This document shows, one piece after another, positions 26,401 through 38,300 of a stretch of DNA of 64,000 nt (position 1 is the first letter of the stretch; the number at the start of each line of letters is the position of its first letter). The position numbers were made by a program, and so were the translations under genes. Location of the stretch: positions 51,366,501 through 51,430,500 of the forward strand of contig NC_092590.1 in assembly GCF_047663525.1 (NCBI RefSeq), in the 5' to 3' direction. Below the pieces are notes generated by a model, which saw only the letters and a list, made by a program, of their open reading frames with translations, ran no database searches and was not told the DNA's origin. This DNA is from Anas platyrhynchos (lineage: Eukaryota; Chordata; Aves; Anseriformes; Anatidae).

Positions 26401-29400
26401 ACTTCAGTAATTCTACTTATTCCGTAAATTACATTTCTCTTTGCTGCATTACTTTTCTAAGAAGTATTGTATCAAAAATACATCATCTTTTAATTATGTT
26501 TGTAAGTAATTCACGAGTTGAAGGTTTGACTGAGTTCATGGCACATAGGTTTTTCTACTTTCTCTCTCACTGTGGGCCTCTCTCTAAAGGCCCACAAGGT
26601 TCTGTTTTGCTGGTCACTGCCTGGGGCAGTACACACAATGCTGCTGCACTTATCCAGGCTGTGTGTGAGCATACAAAGTCTTGTCAAGCATGAGGAATTT
26701 CAGGATTAGAGTTTGTTAGGGAGAGTGACTGGTGCCATGGTTACAAATTTTACTTCAGGATGGAGACCTCCTTTGAACTGTTTTCCAGTTAAAAAAAAAA
26801 TAAAATCTTCTTTAAGTTAAAGTAAAATGAACTTTTCAGTACAATGAAGATTAAAGATGTTACCTTCCACAGCAGATGATTACAGTCAGTAAGTGTAGCA
26901 TATGGGAATATTTTCTGTGCCATGTGCAGAGGCTGATCAAGGTCTGAACAATCGCAGTTACCTGGGTAGGAGGACTGTAAAAAGTTCTTTCAGTGAGTAA
27001 AAGTGAGGATGCGTATCTTGTTCCTCCATCACTGTGCAAGCCACATTTGTATTATAAATATAAATGTTGGTACCAGTTTATTGTCAATTCAGAATGTTCA
27101 GAAACAAGTTTCTCAATTAACATCTTTAGTCCTTTCTTGGTACATGATCGGTCTATAAGCCAATACTGCAGGAATAAACATTTTTTGCATCATGAGGTCA
27201 GAATTTCATTGTTGCTCATGTGTCTGTGTTCGTGTCCTCTCAGTCCTCTGTCCTGCATCCTTTGCTGCAACTCGTTCCCCAGCTTAATGAGAGAAGACTG
27301 AAGAGACACAAAGTGGACGTATGTAATATTAAACTCTGCATGCTTGCATTCTCATGTTTGATGACTCATTAGCACATCTAAAATGTCCGTGTAGACATTT
27401 CTGCTCATGGCACTTTTATTTTCAAGGTTTAATGTCACACTGATGTGTTTTCATTGGAAATGTGCATTGTTTTTTCTATTCCTTAATGAATGAAAAATAA
27501 TCCTGCTGATCTTTACCATTTGCAACTCTAAAGTAATACATGCTTAACATAGAACACTGGTAGAGTCGAGATATCAAAATGGACCTGGTACTTGCTTCAA
27601 AAAAAGAAAAATACTTTCAAATTTATCACTATCATTATATTGCAGTTGAATTATATTTTCGAGGGGTGGGTTCTTTTTTTCTCTCCAGATGGAATTCAAA
27701 CCATATTTACTCCTTAAGCACATTATTTATGACTTATAGCACTAAGACTTCCCAAGCAATTTATAGGCAATGTTACTACTTAATTTAAGGTGCAGATAAG
27801 AAAGTTCTTTCTTTGCTACAGTTTTTGCCCAGATTCTTTTAGCTTTCTGAAAAAAAAAGCTATAGAAATGAGCCCTTTGAGAATATAATGACATCTCTTT
27901 CTATGGAGATTTTATTTCTATTTGTTCTTATCAACCTTTAAGGGATGTTAAATTACTATTTAATTATCTTATTACCTGATTTAGTATATGCAGAAACAAA
28001 ATGTAAGAAAAGAAATATATCTTCTCACTTTGAGTATCATAGATGGAGATAAACTTTTGAAAAGTTTTTTGTTTGTTTGTTTTGTTTTGTTTTGTTTTGT
28101 TTTAATAATAAAATAGGCATTAATCAGAGGGGCACAAAACTTGGAACATCTTTTATTTTGGAGTTTTCAGTTTGGGAATAAAGAATGAGCACTTGCCAGC
28201 TGTTTAGCAGATGTAAGAGCTTTGAATTTAAGGTATTCTTCTAAAACCATTAGGGTACACAATTTGAACCCTATTTTAAAAGGTGCAGAATAACTTTATA
28301 CTGTCATGAAGACAGCTAAGTCACTGAGTGCTTTGTAAAGTCTGACCCTTTCATACTTACATATTATTGAGCCCTGGAGGCATTGTAAAACTTATTTTCC
28401 ATAGAAAAGTACTGTGTTTGGAAGCAAAACTTCCCCATACACTGAAATAGACCCATTGTTTCCAAAATATCATAAAATTTGGGTACTTTTGCAGCAAACA
28501 CACTTTCCAATTTCAAAAATCAAAAAGCAGAGGTATAATAATGCCCTTTGCATGGATGCAGCACCACATCATAGCATACATTTTACTATCATTATGTAAG
28601 AAGAGTGGTAAAAGATATGTATGCATACAGAGCCAACTTTTACAGAAAATAGCTAACTTTTCTTCTTGTAAGTATGATTCCAGTTACTTAACACTCTCCC
28701 TGATTCCATCCTTTTCAGACTGAAAACAAAACAAAGCAACCAAACAACAACCAAAAAAATGCATCCTTCTCAGATTTCTTTAACCCATGAAGTTCAACTA
28801 AGGCAGAATGGATTTTTGAAAAAAAAAATCAACAGCAAAAACAGCAAAACACATTCATTATGTTAAAGGTTATATGGAGGAAAAAATGTCATGGAAAAGA
28901 AAAAGGCAATACTAGAATTCATGCAGAGACTTATGCTTTCAGTATTGACACAGCAGCACAGAAAGAAACCTCAGGAAAAGCCTTGACAGTGAAAAAGTGA
29001 AACTGTGAGCTGAGCTTTGAAGAACCAAGGTTACTGGAAATAGAAGCTGGAAGGAAGGAAGGGAAATGTAGTCACAATTGGGATGGGCACAGATGCTTTA
29101 GGTCTCTTTGGTGAGGAACCAGTAAGAAGAAGAAGGGTTCTGGCTAGCAAGGACAGTGAAAACTAGTGGGCAGGGCAATAAAGAGGCACGCACAGTTGAC
29201 CTTAAATCTGGCATTTCACAACTCCTGAGTGGTTGATTTAGGGTTTAAAGGGTATTAAAGGTTAAAAGGGTTTAAAGAGATAAAGAGCAGTTCCTGGTTT
29301 AAGGACAGTGAGTTATTTCAGAAATTCTTTATTCCACCTATTAAATGTTTCTGGTCTAGTCTGACCTCTGAAAGGAGAAATAGTCTTGTTTGATATTGCT

Positions 29401-32207
29401 CCGATTTTCTGGGTCCATCAGAGTTTTCCAGTCTGTGACTTGGGTCTCTGTTGATCTTATGTCTTAAGACATAAAAAACTTAATGAAACAAAAGCATTTT
29501 TTTAACACTCTAGAATATAACATGGAAACAAACAGAAAGGTGTGGAAGTAATAAAAGTAGTAAATGAAATTCAAAGCTTAGATTAACTTTTATTTGATTG
29601 TAAATATAAGCCACTGTGGCGACAAGTAAATGTTTGATTTTTTTCAACAAGGTTAAATGCTTCTGCAATTTCTTTTCAACAAGATTAGGTGAATCATTGA
29701 TTAAAAAATAGAAAGCCAGGAAACGGTGATACATGGCATGATAAAATTCCTTGATATTTTAAGTGTTTGGTGCCAGAGTTTCAAGTGAAATAAAAATCTC
29801 TGTAATTGCTACTCTTAGTCAGACTTTTCCCATTATGACATTGTGGGTTTTTTTTGTTTGTTTGTTTGTTTTGTTTTGTTTTGTTTTGTTTTGTTTTCAG
29901 TATCTTTCTATGTGCAGGAATAGACATAGCTCTCCTCAGTGGATGGCTACTCACTCTGTAGTTGAATGTAGTTCTAGTTTTCCTCATGTGAGTGAGAAGG
30001 AACAGGGTAAATATTGGGCCAGAGGTCCTCATGAGCAATTACAGACAAACTATAAAATAAAATAATAATTATAAAATATCAAACATTAAATTTATATATT
30101 CAAATTTGTCTAGAAAAATAGCATAATATGGATGTCCTTAACAGTGCAGTGCCCACACATATATCTAAACAACTCACCAAACAGTAAAGGACAAAATCTT
30201 TGCAGTAAAAGGCAGGTAAAAATATGATCCAATTTATGAAGCAGCCCCTACTACTTTAATATGTGCAGTATTCTTCCTGACTTCTAAATTTTAAATGGAG
30301 AGGAACTGTGTAAAAACTAGACTCATTTTTCTTATAATTTATGTCAGTCCAGTGACATAACCTGGCCACATATAAGAACTTTAAGAGTTGGCACATCTAC
30401 TCATGAACCACTAAAATTGTTATGAAAAAAATTAACCCATTACTCATCTAATTGGAAAATACAGGTTGAAGTTTACCTTCTGTGACAGCATTGACTTGAA
30501 CTGCTGTTAGATCTTCATATTGGCAGAGAATATTCTTCTGGTTTTGTTTTCAAAATAACCATATATGCTAAATGAGACAAATAGTAGGAAGGACAGCATA
30601 AATGAAAGAACACAGAATTACTGTAGGTGAAAACAAACTGACATTTAAATCCAATAAGGTCCTTTTGCTAGAATACTTTAATATCCTGAATTTGCTTCCA
30701 TTTAGGATGGTGGCACAATTCATGGAAACAGAATGAATTCACTAATTAAAAGCAACTTAAAAGTCATAGAATATTTGGCATACTCCAACATAGTTCAGCT
30801 TCTTCTGAGCAATTTCATTTTTAGTGGAGCGTTTCTCAACTGGGCTCAAATAAGAAAATATAAGGGTATTTTTTTCAAATAATAAGAACACAAGTAGAAA
30901 AATAATGAAATATAAATACTGTAAGACACTCCAAGTATCTGAAAAGACAGAATATAGCAATGTAGAAAGCTCCATTAACAAACAGTAAAATAAAATTTAA
31001 AACCCTGTAACATGTAATGGATTGTAGATCTGAGATGGGCATTTCAAACTCAGATAACACCAGAATGTGGTGGACAATATAAAAATCACACAGATGTTTT
31101 GCACACGGCAAAGAAACTGTGTATAATGGCATACGTGATTAACGGAAGTCAAAATTAAAAGCAAGACTCAAAAATTACTTATTGTTTAACCCCTGCTTCC
31201 TTTGCAAGTTTTCTTGGATTGAAGATATTGCTGTGTTTGGAAATGATGGGCGCCATCCTGTTTGACACAATTCTTACAGCATTAGAATAGAGCATGAAGT
31301 GAATTCTCCCTGTGACAACTCTGGTTATTATTATTACCACAGAGATTTCACAGTTTTAAATTGAGAAACACTATCGTTGCTAAGAGAGCATACAGTCGAT
31401 ATATTCCATCTAAATTCTATGTTCTGCTAAGCACAAGATTTGAAGTATTTAATTTCTGAATTGGCCTGTGTCTCCCTCTACAGGACAGACATAGAGGATG
31501 AAAATTTTTAACTTAGAGGATGAAAATTCTGTGATTAAGTTTATATCTTGTCGAATCATGAAGGTCTCATTAAAACAGATGGATACTTCATTCCCTTTAC
31601 TTGCTACATTTAAACAGAATTTCTATTTTCTTCACTGACCTTTTTTTTCTCCTTTTTGCGTAGATCAGCAGACAGTTTTTTCTCATTGTGTGCAGCACGA
31701 GTAGGATAGAATAGCATAAGCACTGGTCTTTTCTTTTAAAACAAATATTTTTCAGAGTCATTCTGACAAGGGTGATCTGGATATATCTCTGGGATCAGTC
31801 TGGGATCTCATTCCTTGTCTGGAGCCCATATATTTACAATTTTTTAAGCTTTACATTGTTGTTGTTCTGTGAGGTGCAAAGACCAACTCTATTTTGTGTA
31901 TGGAGACTCCATCACTACGGAGAACGGTTGTATTTGAGTGATGAAACCTGGAAAGTCAAAGACTGCTCATCATTACTAGTAGAATTCTAAAGCAATCTGA
32001 ACTGATGCAAAACCTTAGGTGGATTTTGGCCCTCATTCATGTGTTTTATTCAGTTCCTACATGAAGATATGAACTTCCTTGTTACCCGGAGAAACATATA
32101 TACCATATGGCTTAAGGGGGCAAGACTATATAGTAGTACCAAAGATGTTGCTTACGTACTTATGATAAGCATGGGGTCATTCACAAGACTAGATATGATT
32201 TAGAATA

Positions 32208-32243
<36 letters not shown>

Positions 32244-32346
32244 GTATATATCTATATATTTATATTTATTTTTTTTTTCAGGAGGACCTTCAAGGAGCTG
32301 GAGGAATTCAAAGTAGAGGCTACTTTTTCTTCAGGGTATGGTTTGT

Positions 32347-32393
<47 letters not shown>

Positions 32394-33012
32394 TTTTCCG
32401 GGCTGAGTATTACCCCCAAAAAAGTAGAGAAAACAGTAGAGTAAGAATTGTTCTTACATTTTTTTTGTAAGAGCTTCTCTCTGTAAGCAATTCCACTAGA
32501 ATTGTTTGTTTTCTTTGTAAATGATGAGAAATACTCAACCAATGACTTCGGGTACATTTTGTATAGCACAGAATCTGTCGTTGCAAAGTAATAAGAATAG
32601 CTGGGCTAGTTTGGGACTTCTTGGTGAAACTGAAGTATCAAAAATATATTAAAAATCAAAAGAGATTAACTACTGATACTTTTTTTGCTATGGTAAATAT
32701 TAACTGTCTTGGAAAATAAGTATTGCCTCTAAAAGATCCAGAGGAGGATCTTAACGTATTGAACTAATATTCTATCAAAATAAGAACTTCTTAAGTATTT
32801 AGAAATTGATTTTTTAGAAGTAAGAGTGCATAACTACTGTACTAAACTGATGAAGGTTTACAGTCTTCCCTGATAATGTAGCGATTGAAATGAGGTTAGA
32901 CATACCAAGCTGTATGGGGCTTTGCTACTGAAACCACTCAGCTTTATGCAGTGCTTATTGGATATTTGTCTTTCAGCCACGCAACGGAAAGAGATCAGTG
33001 GATTTTCGCTAA
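17414..33012 (+). CDS. NMU: neuromedin U precursor, nine coding exons
   Basis: Secreted prepropeptide for neuromedin U, the ligand of the G-protein-coupled receptors NMUR1/NMUR2; known roles are smooth-muscle contraction, satiety, stress and circadian output. Coding exons: 17414-17591, 20256-20314, 24065-24112, 24208-24267, 25022-25051, 25158-25208, 27244-27318, 32282-32335, 32977-33012 (stop TAA). All introns are GT-AG, phases agree, and the product is 196 aa (human 174). A signal peptide has nine consecutive Leu at residues 43-51. The IDDACS..DSQPQ and EKDNTKR blocks match mammalian NMU. Dibasic KR at 124-125 and RRLKR at 159-163 bracket a 33-aa precursor-related peptide (126-158). NMU-25 is residues 164-188, ends FFFRPRN, and is followed by the amidation/cleavage signal GKR (189-191). 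Arg179 before GYFFFRPRN allows release of the nonapeptide. An in-frame TAA at 17387-17389 makes 17414 the first possible start; ATG 17456 (Met15) would shorten the long N-terminus. Confidence 0.97.
17592..20255 (+). other. NMU: NMU intron 1
   Basis: The first 400 bases continue the GC-rich promoter island; overlapping open frames there on both strands reflect high GC and are not genes. The rest is ordinary AT-rich intron with poly-T stretches near 19225-19320. Nothing else is seen. Confidence 0.8.
20315..24064 (+). other. NMU: NMU intron 2
   Basis: Ordinary intronic sequence with a poly-A (near 21766-21780), a TTATT-type repeat near 23240 and an imperfect tandem repeat at 23671-23748. No further exon with conserved NMU coding was seen. 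Confidence 0.8.
23671..23748. repeat. imperfect tandem repeat in NMU intron 2
   Basis: About four imperfect copies of a unit close to AGTATAGAAGATATCTAAAG, period about 17-28, with deletions between copies. Confidence 0.75.
24556..24945 (+). mobile_element. CR1 LINE 3' fragment, plus orientation, in NMU intron 4
   Basis: About 390 bp of CR1 3' region. Typical phrases include GGTTCTGCACCCAGAGGGTG, GGGCACTGGGACAGGCTCCC, CAAGAAGCATTTGGACAA and the terminal GCTATGATTCTATGAATT, which is the hallmark CR1 3' end with ATTCTATGA-type units. It is 5'-truncated, has no intact reverse transcriptase and lies between NMU exons 4 and 5. It covers most of that 754-bp intron. Confidence 0.9.
25209..27243 (+). 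other. NMU: NMU intron 6
   Basis: AT-rich intronic sequence between the FLFHYS exon and the SSVLHPLLQL exon. No repeat element or additional exon recognised. Confidence 0.8.
27319..32281 (+). other. NMU: NMU intron 7
   Basis: The largest intron of the gene (about 5 kb), AT-rich, with TTTG/TTTTG microsatellites near 28070-28101 and 29857-29897. It ends with a CT/TA microsatellite immediately before the acceptor of exon 8. No conserved coding sequence is seen. Confidence 0.8.
32208..32275. repeat. (CT)n(TA)n microsatellite abutting NMU exon 8 acceptor
   Basis: About ten CT units are followed by about eight TA units and a degenerate TATA-rich stretch. The run leads into the poly-T that serves as polypyrimidine tract of the exon 8 acceptor (AG at 32280-32281). 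Confidence 0.95.
32346..32396. repeat. (TTTA)12 microsatellite just after NMU exon 8 donor
   Basis: Twelve TTTA units begin about nine bases after the donor GT at 32336-32337 of the exon that encodes most of the active peptide. Confidence 0.95.
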
Positions 33013-33016
33013 GGAG

Positions 33017-33566
33017 GTATTTATTTAATGCTTTTAATCATGACCTATACTGAAATTACGTTATTCTTATACAAATATTCCATGGTACTTATGTTTAGAA
33101 GTAGATTTCTGGAGACAAACTTCTAACAGATGTGCTAAATTCACTTGTTTTTGTCTAAAGTGAGTAGAAGCTATAGCTACTCAGTTCCTAGAACAGAGAA
33201 CGCAGAGGGGTTTTGGGCAGCAAGAAAAGGAAAAGATCCCAGATTTGTAGACAATTTGGAAAGTTACCAATGATGATAGGTGTACATCAGGAAAAACTGA
33301 TTCAACCTCCTGCCAAATACATAGTGAGAAGTAGCTGATGACCTGGTGGTAAACCTACTGTTCTTACACAGAAGAACTGCTATCACACTGAAATTAGCAA
33401 ACTTCAAGATTTAATTTCAAATCATGCAACTCTTTGGACAGAAAAAATAATAAATCTGTGCCAATATTATGATATTCTGTTTTGTAATATAGCTTACACC
33501 TCTGTCATATTTTAAGTATTTTGTGCAATACCATACCAACAGCTAAAACTTTTTCTTATTTTGCAG
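33017..33566 (+). other. NMU: NMU 3' UTR intron (intron 9)
   Basis: The stop codon TAA (33010-33012) is followed by GGAG and a GTATTT donor at 33017. A strong acceptor TTCTTATTTTGCAG ends at 33566. This would place a splice only 4 nt after the stop and put the 3' UTR in a separate last exon. Read-through without this splice gives the same protein. Confidence 0.65.
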
Positions 33567-33900
33567 GCTTTTAGACTCCTGACCTAGACCTTATGCTGCA
33601 GGAATGCCTGGGCATGGTGTTTTCCTTACAGAAATAGTTCCTTACTAATGTACAATTAAAAATCACTACAATGTAAATGTTCTTACATTAGATTCCGTAA
33701 AAAATTAAAATGTTTCTTTACTTCCTTGATTACATTAAAAGCATATCAAAATTATTTGTTTCTTAGTGTTATGTTTATAACTGTGTGTAATGAAACTGTA
33801 AAATATCTCAATGTATGCATGCAACTGACATTGCCTCTAACAACATTGCTTTGTATGTTTATTTGCCTTTATAAATAAAGGCCCTGAAAGAATTGTTTTA
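33567..33900 (+). other. NMU: NMU 3' UTR, terminal exon
   Basis: Non-coding terminal exon after the acceptor at 33566. It is AT-rich and ends shortly after the AATAAA at 33874-33879; the exact cleavage site, about 15-25 nt downstream, is inferred. Confidence 0.7.
33874..33879 (+). terminator. NMU: NMU polyadenylation signal AATAAA
   Basis: Canonical AATAAA about 310 bases into the terminal exon, followed by a TG-rich downstream element (GAATGTTTGCAGTG). Confidence 0.8.
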
Positions 33901-35150
33901 ATGAGAATGTTTGCAGTGTAGACTAATGCTTTTTTTCAGAATATTTTGCAAGTGGCTTGCGTAGTCTTTAGAATTACAGATTAATTTATTTTCTTGTATT
34001 GTATTTAAGAGGTTCTTTTTTATAATTATGCACACTTATGTAGCCAAAGTGTTACATTTGCATATAATTGTTCTCACATTTATTGGAAACACATCCTTTC
34101 GTTATCTTAATATGAGTAAGCTTGGTCATACAAAAAAAGACATACACTAAAGCCAAGCTTTCATTCACCTACTTGATAAAATACTACAGTAAGTGTAGTT
34201 CATGTGTTATACTTTTCTCTGCTGTAACAGCACATAATACCACATCACAACAAAATTGAGGGAGCAGAGAATGAAAATCCAGGAGAAAATGCTACACTTC
34301 AAAAACAAAAAACAAAAAAACAAAAAAAAAAATCAGCAAAGAAAAATCTATGCGGATAGAACCTTTTCATAAGTGGTTTCTATAAAAGCCAAACAAAAAG
34401 TGTGGTTTGCTTTTAAAGATGATGTCCTCTGCCCCTGCACTTCCTTCATGATTGCCTGTGGACTTCTTGCAGCCTGTAGAGCCAAGATAAGTGGTCTACA
34501 GGTGGTCTACTGAATAACACTGATGATAAAAGTGTCTGGCAGATCAGAGCATGTCTTAAAGGTAATAGTGCTGAAGTTAGCTGAAAAAAAATGAGAATCT
34601 TTATTCTCTTAACTAACGGTAACTGAATAAATGGTATGGTTTGAAGAAATACCTCGACTTTAACTCAACTAAAATAAACTTTTTTTTTTTTTTTTTTTTT
34701 TGACCTATTAAAAACACTGATACACTATGCCTCTGATTCAGAAGTCTTAATTGCATTACTTGCATTCTTCCAGATTTAAGATCTATCTGAAAACTCAGCT
34801 GGCTCTGATGTAGTCTTAAAGAAGTTCTAGTCAGAAGAGTAAGTTAGCCTCACAGTCTTTCCAGCTTCTTGCTCTGAGTTTGCTTTCACACCAGAGTTGT
34901 GATGAAATATTTGAGGGTACAATTATATTGACAATAACTAATAATCCAGTGTAGAAATGGATTGTTGCTTTTAATACAGTACCAGCTGGCCACAGTTTGA
35001 AGTGACCTCAGCCCTTGAGCTTGCAAGCATGGGTGCGCAGTTGGGTCAGCTTTTGTGAACTGAGGATCCAGCTTTGTACCAGCTGCCTGCTGTGAGGATG
35101 TATTGAAGCTGGGTCATCTTTAAACCGCGCTTCAAGATCTCTTCTACTAG
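33901..35150. other. spacer between NMU and PDCL2
   Basis: Short intergenic stretch with A-rich and T-rich homopolymer runs (34290-34330 and 34680-34700). GC content rises after about 35000 into the PDCL2 promoter. No gene recognised. Confidence 0.7.
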
Positions 35151-35362
35151 GATGAGGGGTAGCTGGGGTGGGAAGGCTGCCTCATGGGCTGTAGGTCCTG
35201 CCTGTCATGGTGGGCAGCACCGAGCCAGCAGTAGACACCATGTAGGCCCAAGTGGCCCAGTGTGGCCGTTAGAACCAGTGGTGGTTCTAACCTGGCCCCA
35301 ACAGCCGCCGATGGGTCAAGCTAGCAGCCTCCAGGAGGAGAGGCAGGGCGGCAGGGGGAGCC
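35150..35362 (+). promoter_or_regulatory. PDCL2: PDCL2 promoter region
   Basis: GC-rich segment in an AT-rich neighbourhood, immediately upstream of the inferred PDCL2 start codon. It contains a perfect hairpin-forming palindrome with arms GTTAGAACCA and TGGTTCTAAC at 35268-35291. No TATA box is evident. Assignment rests on position. Confidence 0.5.
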
Positions 35363-38300
35363 ATGCAGGTGGGCACGGTGACCGAGAGCAATGAGAGGGT
35401 TGGGGCTGGGGACTGCAGGGGAAATGGGGACGCTGAGGGGTGGTGAGCGGTTGGGCCAGGAGAAGTCCCGGGCGAGCAGTTCCTTTGTGCAGATGCACCT
35501 CTGAGTTTCCAGTGGTTAGGAATTAACCCTCAAAAATGCACTTATTAACCCTCAAAAATGCACTTTAAGAATAATAAAAGACTGCGCTTTGTTGAAGTTA
35601 TCCAGCCAGTGCGTTCCCAAACTTGATACACATACCATTCCTGTCAAAGCTAGTGGTAACAACATTATCATTGGCAACTGTGAGAAGACTTATTTTATTT
35701 TATTTTATTTTATTTTATTTTATTTTATTTTATTTTATTTTATTTTATTTTATTTTATTTTATTTTATTTTTTGCTTGGGATTGTGGCCTGCTAGTTGAG
35801 TAATACCGCTTCATGCCAAGACCAATTTATCCTGGATCATTTTTGCCATTGCGTGGCTCCTTTGCATTTTTACCTTTATATCTTGGGAAGTTTTTGACAC
35901 ATTTTCATTATTTAATCTGTGCCTATTACTGCAAGCTTGAATGAGTAGCTTAATGCCAAGTTTTGGAATGTTGGCTTAACTCAATTTGTTAAACAAACCA
36001 TTGTTGAAGGTTTGCTAGTTTCTGGTCTGATCTTGCTTGAGACTGGAGCTGAGGTATTATGAGACACCTATTTCTGGTATGTGTCATTACCATGACCGAG
36101 TATTCCTGATCCAATTGATCTAGACTGATTTGTCAATTTAGTTTTGTTCCATAATATCAAAACAGGATCCAAATGAAGATACTGAATGGAATGAGATATT
36201 GAGAAAATTTGGAATTCTTCCCCCAAAAGAAAAACCGAAAGATGAAATTGAAGAAATGGTTTTACGTTTGCAGAAGGAAGCAGAAGGCAAGTAAAATTAA
36301 AAATATATGCCATTAGTACAACAAGATGATAGCATTGCAAACTGCTGCATATGGCACCATTTTAATTACTGTTAGAATCACAGTATGGTTTGGGTTGGCA
36401 GAGACCTTAAAGCCCATCCCGTTCCAATCCCCCACCATGTGCAGGGACACCTCCCAAAAGACCAGGTTGCCCCAAACCCCATCCAGCCTGGCCTTGAACA
36501 CCTCCAGGGATAGAGCATCCACAGCTCTGGGCAACCTGTGCCAGCACCTCACCACCCTCTGGGTGAAGAATTTCCTCCTAACCTCTCATCTGTATCACTA
36601 CTCTTTTAGTTTAAAACCATTTACCCTTGTCTTGTCACTGCAGACTCTGGTAAAAAGTCTTTTCCCACCTTTATTGTAATCCCCTGTTACATGCTGAAGG
36701 GCTTCCATAAGGTCTCCTTGGAGCCTTTTCATCTTTAGGCTGAACAAACCCAACTATCTCAGCCTTCCTTCGTAAGAGTTGTTCCAAACCTAACAGGTCC
36801 TTGGTTTTGCTAACAACTTTGGGTTTTTAAGACTTAGTTTTAACTCAAGTTTTCTAGATCTTTTATCATTCTTTTGCTGTTATCCAGACTCTTATAGATT
36901 ACTTTGGGCAAACTGGTGTAGCTAAGAGGTGTAGGACAGCATTTGAACCCAGTGCAGGTGTAGTTAGATCCATGGAAACAGTAATGGCAAGTAACTAAGC
37001 AAGCAAGTATCTAAGTAACCAAGTATGGTTAAATAGATTCATTTTTTAATTCTCTCTCTTACCAGTTACCCAAAGTTGACTGGTTTCTGAAATCAGTATG
37101 TATTTTCCTTGCATTAGTTCCATGTCTGTGTAATAATTTTCATACATTTAAAACATGTGCAGGCACTCCAGAGAACACGAGGTGACTAATTTTGTTTGCT
37201 TATTTCTAGTGAAACCATATGAAAGAATGAATCTTAAAGAATTAAAGGAAGCTGAAGATGACTTTGATGAGGCTGATAGGAAGGCTGTTGAAATGTACAG
37301 GTATAGTAAGCTATTCCTGGCCAAAATAACAGAGGTGTCACTATTGTACATTCTGAAACATAAACTCAGAATCTTTTGAATAGTAACATCTGCTGACACA
37401 ACTTATGCTTTTCACCTTCTGCTCTTCTGCTGATAGCACCGATGATACTGTCCTACATCTTCCCAATAGCCAGTGACAAAGAGAGGCAGTTCACACCATA
37501 CGTTGCTTTGAGGTTTTGTTAGAATCAAATTATTCCCCTTTTAAAATATTAAATTTAGTCTCAAAGCTGCATACTTAAAGGAAAACAGAAGGGGCCACAG
37601 TGGAAGCCACTGTTACACATTCTCAGTTCAGCTGTACCATGCTGCCACATGCAGATAAGTGTTGTATATTTGAATTGGTATGTAGTCAACAATTTACACA
37701 TGTGTCTGTTTGGTTAAACTGTGATCCTCACCCTACCACTCTAAAGATACAGGAGTTAGAGCAGTGCTGATAAATATTCGGAGAAAGGAGAAGTTCTATA
37801 GCACATTTTTCCTCTTTTTCAGTGTAACATCTTCTGTATAATATTTTCAGTAGATTTCAAACTGGGAGGAAAATGGAGAGTTGGTCATGGGTATCCTTTA
37901 CGTATTATATTACAGAAGAACATTAAGGGCAAAACAAAGTCCTGACATACATGGTTCCAACATACATGGCCCCATCTTTGTGAAAGACTCTGAGTTTTTG
38001 CAGATGAAGTGCATGCTACCTATAAAAGGACTTTTACTTCAGGACGGCATGCCATTAAAGAACAAAGCTGTATTTCAGTGCTGTACTCAAACTGCTCAGT
38101 ATTTATAATTGAAAATTAACTAATTAATCCAAGTATTATGAATGAAACACTTCTCTGCCTTTTGGGTAACACTCATTTCTGGTATAGCATGCTTTCTAGA
38201 CATATTTAAATAAAAATGCAGTATGAAGTTAATTAGAAATTAGAGCTTCATTGTATATGCTGTAATTCTGATAGCTGATAAACTGTGTTTAAAATAAAAG

